Origin: Microvirga ossetica
GTDB lineage: Bacteria; Pseudomonadota; Alphaproteobacteria; Rhizobiales; Beijerinckiaceae
Reading direction: 5' to 3'
Assembly (NCBI RefSeq): GCF_002741015.1
Contig: NZ_CP016616.1
Coordinates: 1,285,501-1,349,500 of the forward strand
Length of the DNA: 64,000 nt
Shown here: in pieces, positions 18,179 through 28,555 of the stretch
Numbering within the stretch: position 1 is the first letter of the stretch
Layout of the letters: each line of letters opens with the position of its first letter
Made by a program: the position numbers and the translations under genes
Notes under the pieces: generated by a model
Databases searched by the model: none
Told to the model about the DNA's origin: nothing
The model's input: only the letters and a program-made list of their open reading frames with translations

Positions 18179-19594
18179 GTGCTCCATGTCTCGACCCGGG
18201 GGGAAGCCCCGGCGCTCGGTTTCGCCGATGCCCTGCTGACCGGGCTTGCCCGCGACGGCGGCCTCTACCTGCCGGAAGCTTGGCCGGTGCTGACCGCCGA
18301 CACGATCCGCGGCTTTGCCGGGCAGCCCTATGCGCAGGTCGCGAAGGCGGTGCTCGGGCCGCTGGTCGACGGCGACATTCCTGGGGCCGCGCTCGGGCGC
18401 ATGATCGACGAATCCTACGCCTCGTTCCGGCACGCGGCCGTCTGCCCGCTGACGCAGATCGGCGACAACCTGTTCGTGCTCGAACTCTTCCACGGCCCCA
18501 CCCTCGCCTTCAAGGACGTGGCGATGCAGCTCCTGGGCCGGCTCATGGACCACGTGCTGAAGGCCCGCGGCGCGCGCGCCACCATCGTCGGCGCAACCTC
18601 GGGCGACACCGGCAGCGCTGCGGTCGAGGCGTTCAAGGGCCTCGATCAGGTCGACATCTTCATCCTCTACCCGCACGGCCGCGTCTCGGACGTGCAGCGG
18701 CGGCAGATGACGACGATCGCCTCGCCGAACGTCCATGCGCTGGCGGTCGAGGGCACCTTCGACGATTGCCAGACCATGGTGAAGGGCATGTTCAACCATG
18801 CCCGCTTCCGCGACGGGCTGCAGCTCTCCGGCGTGAATTCCATCAACTGGGCTCGCGTGGCGGCTCAAGCCGTCTACTACTTCACCGCCGCCGTCGCCCT
18901 GGGCTCCCCCTACCGTCCCGTCTCCTTCTCGGTGCCCACCGGCAATTTCGGCGACATCCTCGCTGCTTACGTCGCCAAGCGCATGGGACTGCCGATCGAG
19001 CGGCTGATGATCGGCACCAACGCCAACGACATTCTGGCCCGCACCCTCGCCTCGGGCACCTACGAGATGAAGGGCGTCGAGCCCACCACCTCGCCCTCGA
19101 TGGACATCCAGATCTCGTCCAATTTCGAGCGCCTGCTGTTCGAGGCTTATGGCCGTGACGGTGAGGCGATCCGCCGGCTCATGGCAAGCCTCAACCAGTC
19201 GCGCGCCTTCGCCATCGATGCGGAGCCGCTCGCGCGCATCCGCGAGGACTTCACGGCGACGGCCGTGAACGAAGACAATGTCGTCGCGGAGATGGCCGAG
19301 ACCTACCGCAGCACCGGCTATGTGCTCGATCCGCACAGCGCCGTCGGCGTCCGCGCCGGCCGCGCGCTGTTGAAGGACGATCCGCATACGCCCGTCGTCG
19401 CCCTCTCCACCGCCCATCCGGCGAAATTCCCGGATGCGGTCGAGCGCGCGACAGGCATCCGCCCCGCACTTCCGCCGCACATGGCGGATCTGATGGAGCG
19501 CAAGGAGAGCTTCACGATCCTTCCGAACGATCAGGCTGCGGTCGAGCGCTTCATCCGCGAGCGCGCACGGGCGGTCAGAGGCGCTGCCGCATGA
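18179..19594 (+). CDS. thrC: Threonine synthase
   Basis: A 471-residue fold-type II PLP enzyme that turns O-phosphohomoserine into threonine. The N-terminus reads LHVSTRGEAPALGF, the PLP lysine is K112 in PTLAFKDVAMQ, and the phosphate-binding ATSGDTGSAA motif follows. The length matches the proteobacterial type. The GTG at 18179 has AGGAG upstream and gives the standard N-terminus. The stop overlaps the start of the M16 peptidase gene (ATGA), so they are translationally coupled. The other late threonine gene, thrB, is 8 kb away on the opposite strand. Confidence 0.95.
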   Translation: MLHVSTRGEAPALGFADALLTGLARDGGLYLPEAWPVLTADTIRGFAGQPYAQVAKAVLGPLVDGDIPGAALGRMIDESYASFRHAAVCPLTQIGDNLFVLELFHGPTLAFKDVAMQLLGRLMDHVLKARGARATIVGATSGDTGSAAVEAFKGLDQVDIFILYPHGRVSDVQRRQMTTIASPNVHALAVEGTFDDCQTMVKGMFNHARFRDGLQLSGVNSINWARVAAQAVYYFTAAVALGSPYRPVSFSVPTGNFGDILAAYVAKRMGLPIERLMIGTNANDILARTLASGTYEMKGVEPTTSPSMDIQISSNFERLLFEAYGRDGEAIRRLMASLNQSRAFAIDAEPLARIREDFTATAVNEDNVVAEMAETYRSTGYVLDPHSAVGVRAGRALLKDDPHTPVVALSTAHPAKFPDAVERATGIRPALPPHMADLMERKESFTILPNDQAAVERFIRERARAVRGAAA

Positions 19595-20874
19595 ACCAGC
19601 ATTTCGTCCGCGAGAAGCGGATCGACATCACCACCCTGACCAATGGCCTGATGGTCGCCACCGAACGCATGCCGGAGATCGCCACCGCGACCCTCGGCGT
19701 TTGGGTCGGCACCGGCTCGCGGCACGAGCAGCCGCACGAGCACGGCCTGTCGCACCTGATCGAGCACATGGCCTTCAAGGGCACCGCGCGGCGCTCGGCC
19801 CGGCAGATCGCCGAGGACATCGAGAATGTGGGCGGCGACATCAACGCCGCGACGAGCGTCGAATACACGAGCTACACGGCACGCGTTCTCGGCGAGGACG
19901 TGGACGTCGCCCTCGACGTGCTCGGCGACATCCTCATCAACTCGGCCTTCAATCCCGGCGAGCTCGCCCGCGAGAAGGGCGTGATCCTGCAGGAGTACGC
20001 CGCCGTCGAGGACACCCCCGACGACCTGATCTACGATGCCTTCATGGAAACGGCCTTCGCCGGACAGGCGGTCGGCCGCCCGATCCTCGGCACGCCTGAC
20101 ACCGTCAAGAGCTTCGACGAGGCGACGATCCGCGCCTTCCTGGCGCGCGAATACACCCCTGGCAAGATGGTGCTTGCCGCCGCCGGCGACGTGGATCATG
20201 CCCGGATCGTCGACACGGCCGATCGCCTGTTCGGCGCCATGCCTTCCGTCGCCTCGCAGCAGCCGGAGCCTGGACGCTACACCGGCGGCGAGAGGCGCAT
20301 CTCCCGCAAGCTCGAACAAGCCAGTCTGGTGCTCGGTCTGCCGGGCCTGTCCTTCAAGGATCCCGATTACTTCGCGACCCATCTCTTCGCGCATATTCTC
20401 GGCGGCGGGCTGACCTCGCGCCTCTGGCACGAGGTGCGCGAGACCCGCGGCCTCGCCTATTCCATCGACTCGTTCCACTGGCCCTTCTCCGATTGCGGCC
20501 TCTTCGGCATCGGCGCCGGAACGGCGGGAGCGGACGTGCGCGAGTTGATGGACGTGACGCTCGATTGCATGGTCCAGGCGACGCAGGACATCAGCGAGAT
20601 CGAGCTGATCCGCGCCAAGGCGCAGATGAAGGTGGCCCTTCTCACCGCCCTGGAGGCGCCCGGCGGCCGCATCGAGCGGGTCGCGCGCCAGAGCCTGTCC
20701 TGGGGGCGCCTGATCTCCAGCGAGGAGATCAAGAAGAAGGTCGATGCCCTCGAGGTGGAGCATGTCCGCGAGGCGGGGCGCCGCCTGCTGAAGGGCGTCC
20801 CGACCCTGGCGGCCATCGGCCCGATCAAGGACCTTCCATCCCTCGACGGAATAGCCTCGGCTCTGCGCGGCTGA
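19591..20874 (+). CDS. M16-family zinc metallopeptidase (processing-peptidase-like)
   Basis: A 427-residue pitrilysin-type protease, related to mitochondrial processing peptidase beta. The inverted zinc motif HxxEH is HLIEH at residues 55-59, with the further Glu in the downstream helix (around DIENVGGDINA...EYTSY). The C-terminal half has GGGLTSRLWHEVRETRGLAYSI, the usual binding arm. It starts inside the thrC stop codon. Soluble alphaproteobacterial members probably degrade signal or small peptides; the exact substrate is unknown. Confidence 0.92.
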   Translation: MNQHFVREKRIDITTLTNGLMVATERMPEIATATLGVWVGTGSRHEQPHEHGLSHLIEHMAFKGTARRSARQIAEDIENVGGDINAATSVEYTSYTARVLGEDVDVALDVLGDILINSAFNPGELAREKGVILQEYAAVEDTPDDLIYDAFMETAFAGQAVGRPILGTPDTVKSFDEATIRAFLAREYTPGKMVLAAAGDVDHARIVDTADRLFGAMPSVASQQPEPGRYTGGERRISRKLEQASLVLGLPGLSFKDPDYFATHLFAHILGGGLTSRLWHEVRETRGLAYSIDSFHWPFSDCGLFGIGAGTAGADVRELMDVTLDCMVQATQDISEIELIRAKAQMKVALLTALEAPGGRIERVARQSLSWGRLISSEEIKKKVDALEVEHVREAGRRLLKGVPTLAAIGPIKDLPSLDGIASALRG

Positions 20875-21074
20875 GGTTTTGCGCCGCACCTCTCCCAAGG
20901 TCACGGTCGATCCTCCTCAATCCCGCCGCAAACGGGCCCCATTCCCCGCTGGCAACAATAACAACCGAGTCCTGCGGACAAGTAGGAGCCAACCGATGCT
21001 CCACCTTGCCCTCAAGCCTCCTGACCGGTACCAATTCTGTTCCACCGTCTAGTACCGGACGAAAGACCGAAGCA

Positions 21075-23954
21075 TTGCGGATCGTATCTTTCGCCATAAC
21101 CCTTCTTTTGGCGACATTCCTGGGGCTGGCTCTGCCGTCGACCGGCTGGGCCGTCGAATCGGTGCGCGTCGACCCCAAGATGAAGGCCATCGACCTCACT
21201 CCGGCCATCGAGCGCTACAGCTCGGACGGGGACGAGATCAGGATTTCCACGGCCCCGGGACGCGACGGCATCGTCCGCCGCATTGCCGTGAAGGCCCGCG
21301 AGGCGGGTACGCGGCCAGATTGGATCGTCTTCGCGCTCACCAACGACACGGATGAGCAGGTCGACCGGCTTCTGGTCGCGCCGCATTTCCGTCTCACCGG
21401 CTCCGGCGTGCTCTGGCCGGATCTCGGGGCGACCCGCATCGCGGCGATCACCGCGAGCCAGGGCATCCGGCCCGAACGGGACGACAGCGCGGACGCGGAT
21501 ATCTTCCTCATCACCCTCGATCCCGGCACCACGGTCACCTTCGTGGCGGAGCTGCGCTCCGACAACCTGCCCCAGCTCCATCTCTGGGATGCGGATGCCT
21601 ACAAGGATCGCGTCAACGGCCTGACCCTCTACAAGGGCATCATCATCGGCATCGCCGGCCTCCTGGCGCTGTTCCTCACCATCGTCTTCGTGGTGAAGGG
21701 CGCCCTGATTTTCCCCGCGGCCGCGGCCCTCGCCTGGGCGGTACTCGCCTACGCCTGCATCGATTTCGGCTTCTTCCAGCGCATCTTCCCGATCACCGAG
21801 GCGACCGAGCAGGTCTACCGGGCCGGCGCGGAGGCGGTGCTAGCAGCGACCCTTCTCGTCTTCCTCTTCGCCTATCTCAACCTCAACCGCTGGCACGTGC
21901 GCTACAGCCACGTGACGGCCTTCTGGCTTCTCTTCCTCGGCGGCCTCGTGGCGCTCGCCATCGTCGATCCGCCGGTGGCCTCGGGCGTGGCGCGCATGTC
22001 GATCGCAGCGGTCGCCGGCATCGGCTTCGTCCTCGTGATCCATCTGGCGACGCACGGCTACGACCGCGCCGTGATGCTCGTTCCCACCTGGCTCCTCCTG
22101 GTGGCCTGGGTCACGGCGGCAAGCTTCACCGTCGTAGGCCAGCTGACCTCCGATCTCGTGCCTCCGGCCCTCGTCGGCGGCCTCGTGCTCGTGGTCATGC
22201 TCATCGGCTTCACAGTGATGCAGCATGCCTTCGCGGGCGGCGCCTTCACGCGCGGCTTCGTGAACGACACGGAGCGCCGGGCGCTCGCCCTGACCGGTGC
22301 CGGCGACATCGTGTTCGACTGGGACGTGGTCTCCGACAACATCTTCGTCAGCCCCGAGGTCGAGCACCAGCTCGGGCTCAAGCGCGGCTCCCTCGAAGGC
22401 CCGGCCTCCGCCTGGCTCAACCTGATCCACCCCTTCGACAAGGACCGCTACCGGCTCGCCCTCGATGCGGTGATCGAGCAGCGCCGCGGCCGCCTGACCC
22501 AGGATTTCCGCCTGCGTTCCGCCTCGGGCGCGCATAATTGGTTCCGTCTCAAGGCGCGTCCGGTGATCGGCTCCGACGGCGAGGTGCTGCGGATCGTCGG
22601 CACGCTCGCCGACGTCATGGACAGCAAGACCGCCGAGGAACGCCTGCTGCACGACGCCGTGCACGACAACCTGACGAGCCTGCCGAACCGACAACTATTC
22701 TACGACCGGCTGGAGGCCGCCCTCACCTTCGCCGGCCAGGACGATGCCCTGCGCCCCACCGTGCTCGTCGTCGATCTCGACAAGCTTAAGGAGACCAATT
22801 CCCTGGCTGGCTACGCTGCGGGCGATTCGGTTCTCCTCACCCTGTCCCGTCGCCTGAGCCGCCTGCTCAAGCCGCAGGATACCCTGGCGCGCATCTCGGG
22901 CGACGAATTCGCCATCATCCTACTGTCCGAGCGCGAGCCCGACCGGATCATCTCCTTCGCCGACATGGTCCGCCGCGTGGTGACGACCCCGTTCACCTAT
23001 GCGGAGCGCGAGATCTTCCTCACCGCCTCCATCGGCATCGTCCTCTACGATCCGCAGATCGCCGCGCGGCGCGAGGAGGTTCTGCGCAATGCCGAGATCG
23101 CCATGGCCCATGCGCGCCGCCACGGCGGCGACCGGATCGAGGTCTTCCGCCCGACCATGCGATCCGACCGCAGCGACCATTTCACGATGGAAACCGACCT
23201 TCGCCATGCGGTCGACCGCAACGAGATGAAGGTGCTGTTCAAGCCGATCGTGCGCCTGGAGGACCGGACCATCGCCGGCTTCGAGTCGATGCTGCGCTGG
23301 GATCATCCCCGGCTCGGCCGGATCGGCCCCGAGGACTTCATGTCGATTGCAGAGGAAACCGGCCTCATCATCAAGCTGAGCGTGTTCCTGCTGGAGCAGA
23401 CCGGCCGGGAGCTTGCTGCGTGGCAGAACGCGCTCGAGGTCGAGCCGCCGATCTTCGCCAGCGTCAACATGTCGAGCCATCACCTTCTGCGCCACGATCT
23501 GCTGCAGGACGTGAAGACGGTCATCGCCCGCACCGGCGTCCTGCCCGGCACCCTCAAGATCGAGATGACCGAGAGCCTGGTGATGGAGAATCCGGAATAC
23601 TCGGCTCAGATGCTCACGCGCCTGCGCGATCTCGGCGCCGGTCTGTCGCTCGACGATTTCGGCACGGGCTATTCCGCCCTCTCCTATCTGCAGCGATTCC
23701 CGTTCGACACGATCAAGGTGGACGAGTCCTTCGTGCGCCTGATGGGCTCGGGCAAGCCGGTCATCCTGCGCTCCATCGTCAAGATGGCGCACGAACTCGG
23801 GCTGGAGATCGTTGCGGAAGGCGCGGAGAGCGAGTCGGAGGCCATCGAGCTTTACCAGCTCGGCTGCGAATATGCGCAGGGGCCGGTCTTCGGCGAACCG
23901 ATGTCGACGCTGCAGGCCCGCCAGCTTGTCGGGGCAGCGCCCGCTGCCGCCTGA
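21075..23954 (+). CDS. Membrane GGDEF-EAL protein with PAS domain (c-di-GMP turnover)
   Basis: About 959 residues. A signal peptide (RIVSFAITLLLATFLGLALP), a periplasmic sensor of the 7TMR-DISM type, about seven membrane helices, a PAS domain (about 420-540), GGDEF and EAL. The GGDEF active site reads ISGDEF (first Gly is Ser). The EAL signature reads FESMLRW, but the metal-binding Glu is kept, as are VNMSS, IEMTES, DDFGTGYS, IKVDESF, VAEGAE and the final AQGPVFGEP. The phosphodiesterase part is probably active; the cyclase is doubtful and may only sense GTP. No in-frame ATG exists; TTG at 21075 starts a good signal peptide and is the best choice. Confidence 0.87.
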   Translation: MRIVSFAITLLLATFLGLALPSTGWAVESVRVDPKMKAIDLTPAIERYSSDGDEIRISTAPGRDGIVRRIAVKAREAGTRPDWIVFALTNDTDEQVDRLLVAPHFRLTGSGVLWPDLGATRIAAITASQGIRPERDDSADADIFLITLDPGTTVTFVAELRSDNLPQLHLWDADAYKDRVNGLTLYKGIIIGIAGLLALFLTIVFVVKGALIFPAAAALAWAVLAYACIDFGFFQRIFPITEATEQVYRAGAEAVLAATLLVFLFAYLNLNRWHVRYSHVTAFWLLFLGGLVALAIVDPPVASGVARMSIAAVAGIGFVLVIHLATHGYDRAVMLVPTWLLLVAWVTAASFTVVGQLTSDLVPPALVGGLVLVVMLIGFTVMQHAFAGGAFTRGFVNDTERRALALTGAGDIVFDWDVVSDNIFVSPEVEHQLGLKRGSLEGPASAWLNLIHPFDKDRYRLALDAVIEQRRGRLTQDFRLRSASGAHNWFRLKARPVIGSDGEVLRIVGTLADVMDSKTAEERLLHDAVHDNLTSLPNRQLFYDRLEAALTFAGQDDALRPTVLVVDLDKLKETNSLAGYAAGDSVLLTLSRRLSRLLKPQDTLARISGDEFAIILLSEREPDRIISFADMVRRVVTTPFTYAEREIFLTASIGIVLYDPQIAARREEVLRNAEIAMAHARRHGGDRIEVFRPTMRSDRSDHFTMETDLRHAVDRNEMKVLFKPIVRLEDRTIAGFESMLRWDHPRLGRIGPEDFMSIAEETGLIIKLSVFLLEQTGRELAAWQNALEVEPPIFASVNMSSHHLLRHDLLQDVKTVIARTGVLPGTLKIEMTESLVMENPEYSAQMLTRLRDLGAGLSLDDFGTGYSALSYLQRFPFDTIKVDESFVRLMGSGKPVILRSIVKMAHELGLEIVAEGAESESEAIELYQLGCEYAQGPVFGEPMSTLQARQLVGAAPAAA

Positions 23955-24566
23955 TCAGGCGTGGCCGGCGTCCATGGACAGCATCGCCGGCTCGATGCCG
24001 ATGCCGCGCAGGGCCATCTCGTAGCGCAGATCGGCGGAGGTGTTGAAGATCAGCCCCGCATCGGCCGGGCAGTTGAGCCAGCCATTGGCCTGGAGTTCCA
24101 TCTCCAGCTGGCCCGCACCCCAGCCGGCATAGCCCAGCGCCAGCACCGCATTCTCAGGTCCGCGGCCGGCGGCGATGGCGCGCAGGATATCGATGGTTGC
24201 GGTCAGGCAGACGCTGTCATCGATGGGCAGGGTCGATTGCTCGATATGGAAATCCGGCGAATGCAGAACGAAGCCCCGGCTCGTCTCCACGGGCCCACCC
24301 ATCAGCACCTGCATGGCGCCGACCTTCTGCGGCAGCCGGATCCGCTCGATCTCCGGAACGATCTCGAGCTGCACCAGCAGGTCGGGCATGTTTACGTTCG
24401 CGGCGGGCCGGTTGAGGATGATCCCCATCGCTCCTTCCGCAGAATGGGCGCAGATGTAGATGACGGAGCGCGCGAAGCGCTCGTCCATCATTCCCGGCAT
24501 GGCGACGAGGACCTGCCCGTCGAGATACGAGGTTTCGATGCCGTAAGGAGGAAGTTGAGAGCCCAT
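23955..24566 (-). CDS. YqgE/AlgH family protein
   Basis: A 203-residue YqgE (UPF0301) protein, intact from [23 protein letters not shown] to the C-terminal [13 protein letters not shown]. The middle has [25 protein letters not shown] and [16 protein letters not shown], all family signatures. Its biochemical function is not established; AlgH was first named as an alginate regulator in Pseudomonas. Its stop codon directly abuts that of the converging GGDEF-EAL gene (TGATCA). The divergent gene encodes a periplasmic protein. Confidence 0.93.
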   Translation of the reverse strand: MGSQLPPYGIETSYLDGQVLVAMPGMMDERFARSVIYICAHSAEGAMGIILNRPAANVNMPDLLVQLEIVPEIERIRLPQKVGAMQVLMGGPVETSRGFVLHSPDFHIEQSTLPIDDSVCLTATIDILRAIAAGRGPENAVLALGYAGWGAGQLEMELQANGWLNCPADAGLIFNTSADLRYEMALRGIGIEPAMLSMDAGHA

Positions 24567-24671
24567 ATCCTAAAATCTGCCTTGCTGGGCCGGCCAGCCG
24601 ATCACAGGATCGTGGATGGCAGACCCGAAGAGAAACGCATAAGGGAAGCGCCTCAGGGAGGCGTCAGTTCC

Positions 24672-25499
24672 ATGGCATTCATGTTCCGCGCCGCTTCGGC
24701 TGCGTTTTTTTTGATTTTGTCCCTTGCTCCCATTGCCGCGCAATCTCTCCAGCCGTCTGCCTCGATCCAAGGCTTTCATTCCCGCGCCCGCCTGATCTCC
24801 GGCGGGACGCAGGGGAACCATTGGCTCGCCGGCATCGAGATCACCCTCGATCCGGGTTTCAAGACCTATTGGCGCAATCCGGGCGATTCCGGGCTGCCGC
24901 CCCGGTTCGACTGGTCCGGTTCCGAGAATGTGGCCGGCGCCGAAGTTCGCTTTCCCGCTCCTTACCGGCACGAGGATGCCGCTGGGGTCGCCTACGTTTA
25001 CGGGAAGAAGGTGCTGCTTCCGGTCCTGGTCAAGGCCAAGGATCCGGGGAAGCCGGTCAAGCTGGTCCTTTCCGTCGAATACGGCGTCTGCAAGGACATC
25101 TGCATCCCGGCCCGCGCCGACCTGAGTCTCGGACTGACCGATGACGGCCCGGGCCGCAGCACGATCGAGGCGGCGCTGGCGAAGGTGCCCGTCGCGCAGG
25201 CGCTCGGCGCCCAGGGCGACCTGTCGGTCCTCGCGGTCGAGCCCGTGAAGCAGGACAAGCCGGCCTATACCGTCACGATCCGCGCGCCTTCGGGCGCGAA
25301 GCCTGCGCTTTTCGCCGAAGGGCCGGAGAACTGGTATCTCTCGACCTCGCTCCCGGACGATGCGAACCGCTTCACCGTCACCGTGGAGGAGAAGCCCAAG
25401 GATGCATCGGGACCCGTTCCCCTGCGCCTCACGCTGGTTGCAGGGGGAAAGTCCGTCGAGACCGAAGTGAGCCTCGACGCCAGCGGGCCGGCGCGCTAG
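24672..25499 (+). CDS. Periplasmic DsbD N-terminal-domain protein
   Basis: A 275-residue exported protein with signal peptide (FLILSLAPIAAQS). It matches the stand-alone N-terminal (alpha) domain of thiol:disulfide interchange protein DsbD, with GNHWLAGIEITLDPGFKTYWRNPGDSG and the redox pair in EYGVCKDICIPA (CxxxC). Such proteins probably carry reducing power to periplasmic targets, but the membrane part of DsbD is absent here. It is followed 34 nt later by a peroxiredoxin gene; both may belong to one redox operon. Confidence 0.82.
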   Translation: MAFMFRAASAAFFLILSLAPIAAQSLQPSASIQGFHSRARLISGGTQGNHWLAGIEITLDPGFKTYWRNPGDSGLPPRFDWSGSENVAGAEVRFPAPYRHEDAAGVAYVYGKKVLLPVLVKAKDPGKPVKLVLSVEYGVCKDICIPARADLSLGLTDDGPGRSTIEAALAKVPVAQALGAQGDLSVLAVEPVKQDKPAYTVTIRAPSGAKPALFAEGPENWYLSTSLPDDANRFTVTVEEKPKDASGPVPLRLTLVAGGKSVETEVSLDASGPAR

Positions 25500-25533
25500 G
25501 GAGAAGACACCTTTCCCTTTCGGAGAACGATCG

Positions 25534-26016
25534 ATGCCAATTCAGGTTGGAGAACGCCTTCCCCAGGTCACCTTCCGCGTCATGACGCCGGACGGGCCCG
25601 TGGCCAAGACCACGGACGATCTCTTCAAGGGCCGCAAGGTGGTTCTCGTCGCCGTCCCCGGCGCCTTCACCCCCACCTGCCACCGCAACCACCTGCCCGG
25701 CTACGTGCAGAAGAAGGACGAGATCAAGGCCAAGGGGGTCGATTCCATCCTGGTCACCTCGGTCAACGACGTGTTCGTGCTCGAAGCCTGGGGCAAGGCC
25801 TCTGACGCCGAGGGCATCGAATTCCTGTCCGATGGCAATGCCGATTTCGCCAAGGCGATCGGCCTGTCCATGGACGGCTCGGGCTTCGGCCTCGGCACGC
25901 GCTCGCAGCGCTATTCCATGGTCGTCGACGACGGCGTGGTGAAGGCGGTCAATGTGGAGGACGCTCCCTCTAAGGCGCAGCATTCCGGCGCCGACAACAT
26001 CCTGAAGGATCTCTGA
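25534..26016 (+). CDS. 1-Cys peroxiredoxin (Prx5/redoxin family)
   Basis: A 160-residue peroxiredoxin. The peroxidatic cysteine is C49 in VPGAFTPTCHRNHLPGY, the hallmark of the Prx5 subfamily, and it is the only cysteine, so an external thiol (glutathione or a partner) must complete the cycle. The N-terminus (MPIQVGERLPQVTF) and the catalytic Arg in GTRSQRYSMVV are normal. It reduces H2O2 and organic peroxides in the cytosol. A good ribosome-binding site (GGAG) precedes the ATG, and the gene may be co-transcribed with the DsbD-N gene. Confidence 0.94.
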   Translation: MPIQVGERLPQVTFRVMTPDGPVAKTTDDLFKGRKVVLVAVPGAFTPTCHRNHLPGYVQKKDEIKAKGVDSILVTSVNDVFVLEAWGKASDAEGIEFLSDGNADFAKAIGLSMDGSGFGLGTRSQRYSMVVDDGVVKAVNVEDAPSKAQHSGADNILKDL

Positions 26017-26049
26017 CCCGCTACGAAACTAGCCGGAAATTCACCTGCT

Positions 26050-26140
26050 TCGTCATCACCGGCCTTGTGCCGGTGATCTCGATTAAGAAGCGCACGACGC
26101 TCCACAGCATCGGGATGGCCGGGACAGGCCCGGCCATGAC
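26050..26140. repeat. Two hairpin repeats after the peroxiredoxin gene
   Basis: The first hairpin is TCATCACCGGCCTTGTGCCGGTGATC and the second GGATGGCCGGGACAGGCCCGGCCATGAC. They lie between the converging peroxiredoxin and rnhA genes. Similar pairs are frequent between genes in this group (recalled, not searched). They may serve as a bidirectional stop or message stabiliser. Confidence 0.7.
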
Positions 26141-26162
26141 ATCCTATGTTTGCGCCAGATGG

Positions 26163-26630
26163 TCAGACGCTGGCTCTCCGCCCTTGCTTCTTGAACGGCC
26201 GCATCGCCGCGACGGCGAGTTCATCGACGCGGATGTTGGTGGGATCGTCCGCATGGCCCTTGACCCAGTGCCAGGCGACGTCGTGGCGGGACGCGGCCTC
26301 GTCGAGTTCCCGCCAGAGATCCTCGTTCTTCACCGGCTTGTTGTCGGCGGTGCGCCAGCCGCGCCGCTTCCAGTTGTGCATCCATTGCGTGATGCCCTGG
26401 CGCACATATTGCGAATCCGTGAACAGATCGACGGCGCAGGAGCGCTTGAGCGCGTTGAGGCCCTCGATGGCGGCGCGGATCTCCATGCGGTTGTTGGTGG
26501 TGTGAGCCTCCCCGCCCGAGACCTCTTTTTCCTTGCCCTTGAAGAACAGGATCGCGCCCCAGCCGCCCGGCCCTGGATTTCCCGAGCAGGCGCCGTCCGT
26601 GTAGATCATCACGCGCTCCGAACCGCTCAT
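26163..26630 (-). CDS. rnhA: Ribonuclease HI
   Basis: A 155-residue RNase HI that removes RNA from RNA-DNA hybrids. The catalytic residues are present: Asp in [16 protein letters not shown], Glu in [13 protein letters not shown], Asp in [13 protein letters not shown], and the His and Asp in [20 protein letters not shown]. The ATG at 26630 overlaps the thrB stop (ATGA), so it is translationally coupled. The thrB-rnhA pair is a common alphaproteobacterial arrangement. Confidence 0.96.
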   Translation of the reverse strand: MSGSERVMIYTDGACSGNPGPGGWGAILFFKGKEKEVSGGEAHTTNNRMEIRAAIEGLNALKRSCAVDLFTDSQYVRQGITQWMHNWKRRGWRTADNKPVKNEDLWRELDEAASRHDVAWHWVKGHADDPTNIRVDELAVAAMRPFKKQGRRASV

Positions 26631-27592
26631 GCCTCGAGTCCGTATTCGCGCGCGTGCTTCACATGGCGGTGGAAGTTGAGCTTGCGGTCGTATTCGAGCG
26701 GATCCTTGGGCTTGACCAGCGCGCCTGGCGGCACGTTGAGCCAGTCGACGAGCCGGGTCAGCATGAAGCGCATCGCCGAGCCGCGGCAGAGAATCGGAAG
26801 CGCCTCGACCTCCTCGGCATTGAGCCGGCGAACGGATTGATAGCCCGCCAGCATCGCCCGCCCCTTGGTGAGGTTGAACGACGCGTCGATCTCGAAGCAC
26901 CAGGCATTGAGGCAGATCGCGACGTCGTAGGCGAAGGAATCCGTGCAGGCGAAGTAAAAGTCGATCAGCCCCGAAACCTCGGCGCCGATGAAGAACACGT
27001 TGTCGGTGAAAAGGTCGGCGTGGATGATGCCGGACGGCAGGCCGCGGGGCCACGCGTCTTGAAGACTCGCGAGCTCACGCCGCGTGCGCTCTGCGAGGCC
27101 GGGCAGGACTGTGTCGGCCTGCGCCTCGGCCTGCGCGAAGAGCGGCGCCCAGGCCTCGAGCGAAAGCGCGTTGGGCCGCTGCATGGCAAAATCCCGGCCG
27201 GCCAGATGCAGCTTCGCGAGCGCCCCGCCGAGCGCCGCGCAATGCTGCGCCGTGGGGCGGCGGACCGCGATGCCTTCGAGGAACGTGATGATGACGGCGG
27301 GACGCCCCGAGACCCTTCCCAAGGCTTCGCCCCGACGATTGTCGACCGGCAGCGGGCAGTTCAGGCCTTTCAGCGCCAGATGCTGCATGAGGCCGAGGAA
27401 GAAGGGCAGATCGTCCTCCCGAACCCGCTTCTCGTAGAGGGTGAGTATGTAGGAGCCCTTCGTGGTGTGGAGAAAGTAGTTGGTGTTCTCCACGCCTTCG
27501 GCGATGCCCTTGTAGGACAGCACCGTGCCGATGTCGTAGGTATCGAGGAAGGCCGAGAGCTCCTCGTCGCTGACTTCCGTATAGACCGCCAC
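26627..27592 (-). CDS. thrB: Homoserine kinase (aminoglycoside-phosphotransferase fold)
   Basis: A 321-residue ThrB of the APH-like type found in alpha- and gammaproteobacteria, not the GHMP type. It phosphorylates homoserine to feed ThrC. N-terminus [16 protein letters not shown], followed by [25 protein letters not shown]. The kinase catalytic loop is [13 protein letters not shown] and the metal Asp is in [19 protein letters not shown]. It begins 3 nt after the ispH stop and overlaps rnhA by 4 nt, so it is the middle gene of a tight operon. Confidence 0.95.
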   Translation of the reverse strand: MAVYTEVSDEELSAFLDTYDIGTVLSYKGIAEGVENTNYFLHTTKGSYILTLYEKRVREDDLPFFLGLMQHLALKGLNCPLPVDNRRGEALGRVSGRPAVIITFLEGIAVRRPTAQHCAALGGALAKLHLAGRDFAMQRPNALSLEAWAPLFAQAEAQADTVLPGLAERTRRELASLQDAWPRGLPSGIIHADLFTDNVFFIGAEVSGLIDFYFACTDSFAYDVAICLNAWCFEIDASFNLTKGRAMLAGYQSVRRLNAEEVEALPILCRGSAMRFMLTRLVDWLNVPPGALVKPKDPLEYDRKLNFHRHVKHAREYGLEA

Positions 27593-27595
27593 CGC

Positions 27596-28555
27596 TTACT
27601 CCGCCGCCTGCTCACGCAACTCGCGCGGCAAAGGAAAGAACACGCTCTCATCCGCCGTCGACACGCTCTCGACCGAGACCTCGTAGCGCTCGGCGAAGGC
27701 ATCGATGATCTCCTCGACGAGGACCTCGGGCGCGGAGGCGCCGGCGGTGATGCCGAGGCTGCGGATCGAGCCGAACAGGCTCCAGTCGATGTCCTCGGCG
27801 CGCAGGATCAGCCGCACCAGCGGGCAGCCCTCCCGCTCGGCGACCTCGCGCAGGCGCTGCGAATTGGAGGAATTGGGCGAGCCCACCACGATCATGGCAT
27901 CGACCTGCGGCGCCACGCGCTTCACCGCGCCCTGGCGGTTGGTGGTGGCGTAGCAGATGTCTTCCTTGTGCGGGCCGACGATGGAGGGAAAGCGGACCTT
28001 CAGCGCCTCCACCATGTCCTGGGTGTCGTCGACGGAGAGCGTCGTCTGGGTGACGAAGGCCAGGTTATCGGGATCGGCCGGCTGAAGCCTTGCGATATCG
28101 TCCACGGTCTCGACCAGGGTCGCCGCGCCCTCGGGCAGCTGGCCCATGGTGCCGATGACCTCGGGATGGCCGGTATGGCCGATGAGGATGATGTGGCGGC
28201 CGCGCTTGTGGTGGATCTGCGCCTCGCGGTGCACCTTGGTCACCAGCGGGCAGGTGGCGTCGATGGCGAAGAGGTTGCGGGCGTCGGCCGCCGCCGGCAC
28301 CGATTTGGGGACCCCGTGGGCCGAGAAGATCACCGGAGCGTCGGTTTCGGGCACCTCATCGAGCTCGCGGACGAAGATTGCGCCCTTCCGCTTCAGGTTT
28401 TCCACGACATATTTGTTGTGCACGATCTCGTGGCGCACATAGACCGGCGCGCCATGAATTGCGAGCGCCTTCTCGACCGCATCGATGGCACGGACGACCC
28501 CGGCACAGAAGCCGCGCGGGGCACAGAGCAGGATGTCGAGAGAAGGCTTCGTCAT
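27596..28555 (-). CDS. ispH: 4-hydroxy-3-methylbut-2-enyl diphosphate reductase
   Basis: A 319-residue [4Fe-4S] enzyme, the last step of the MEP isoprenoid pathway, which yields IPP and DMAPP. Cluster cysteines: C17 in APRGFCAGV, the Cys in [13 protein letters not shown], and the one in [12 protein letters not shown]. The substrate motifs SAHGVP and [12 protein letters not shown] are present. First gene of the ispH-thrB-rnhA operon. The upstream leader is about 440 nt and full of repeats. Confidence 0.96.
   Translation of the reverse strand: MTKPSLDILLCAPRGFCAGVVRAIDAVEKALAIHGAPVYVRHEIVHNKYVVENLKRKGAIFVRELDEVPETDAPVIFSAHGVPKSVPAAADARNLFAIDATCPLVTKVHREAQIHHKRGRHIILIGHTGHPEVIGTMGQLPEGAATLVETVDDIARLQPADPDNLAFVTQTTLSVDDTQDMVEALKVRFPSIVGPHKEDICYATTNRQGAVKRVAPQVDAMIVVGSPNSSNSQRLREVAEREGCPLVRLILRAEDIDWSLFGSIRSLGITAGASAPEVLVEEIIDAFAERYEVSVESVSTADESVFFPLPRELREQAAE

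Noticed and set aside
23952..23957. TGATCA formed by two abutting stop codons
   Set aside because: A consequence of two converging genes ending side by side; no further signal.
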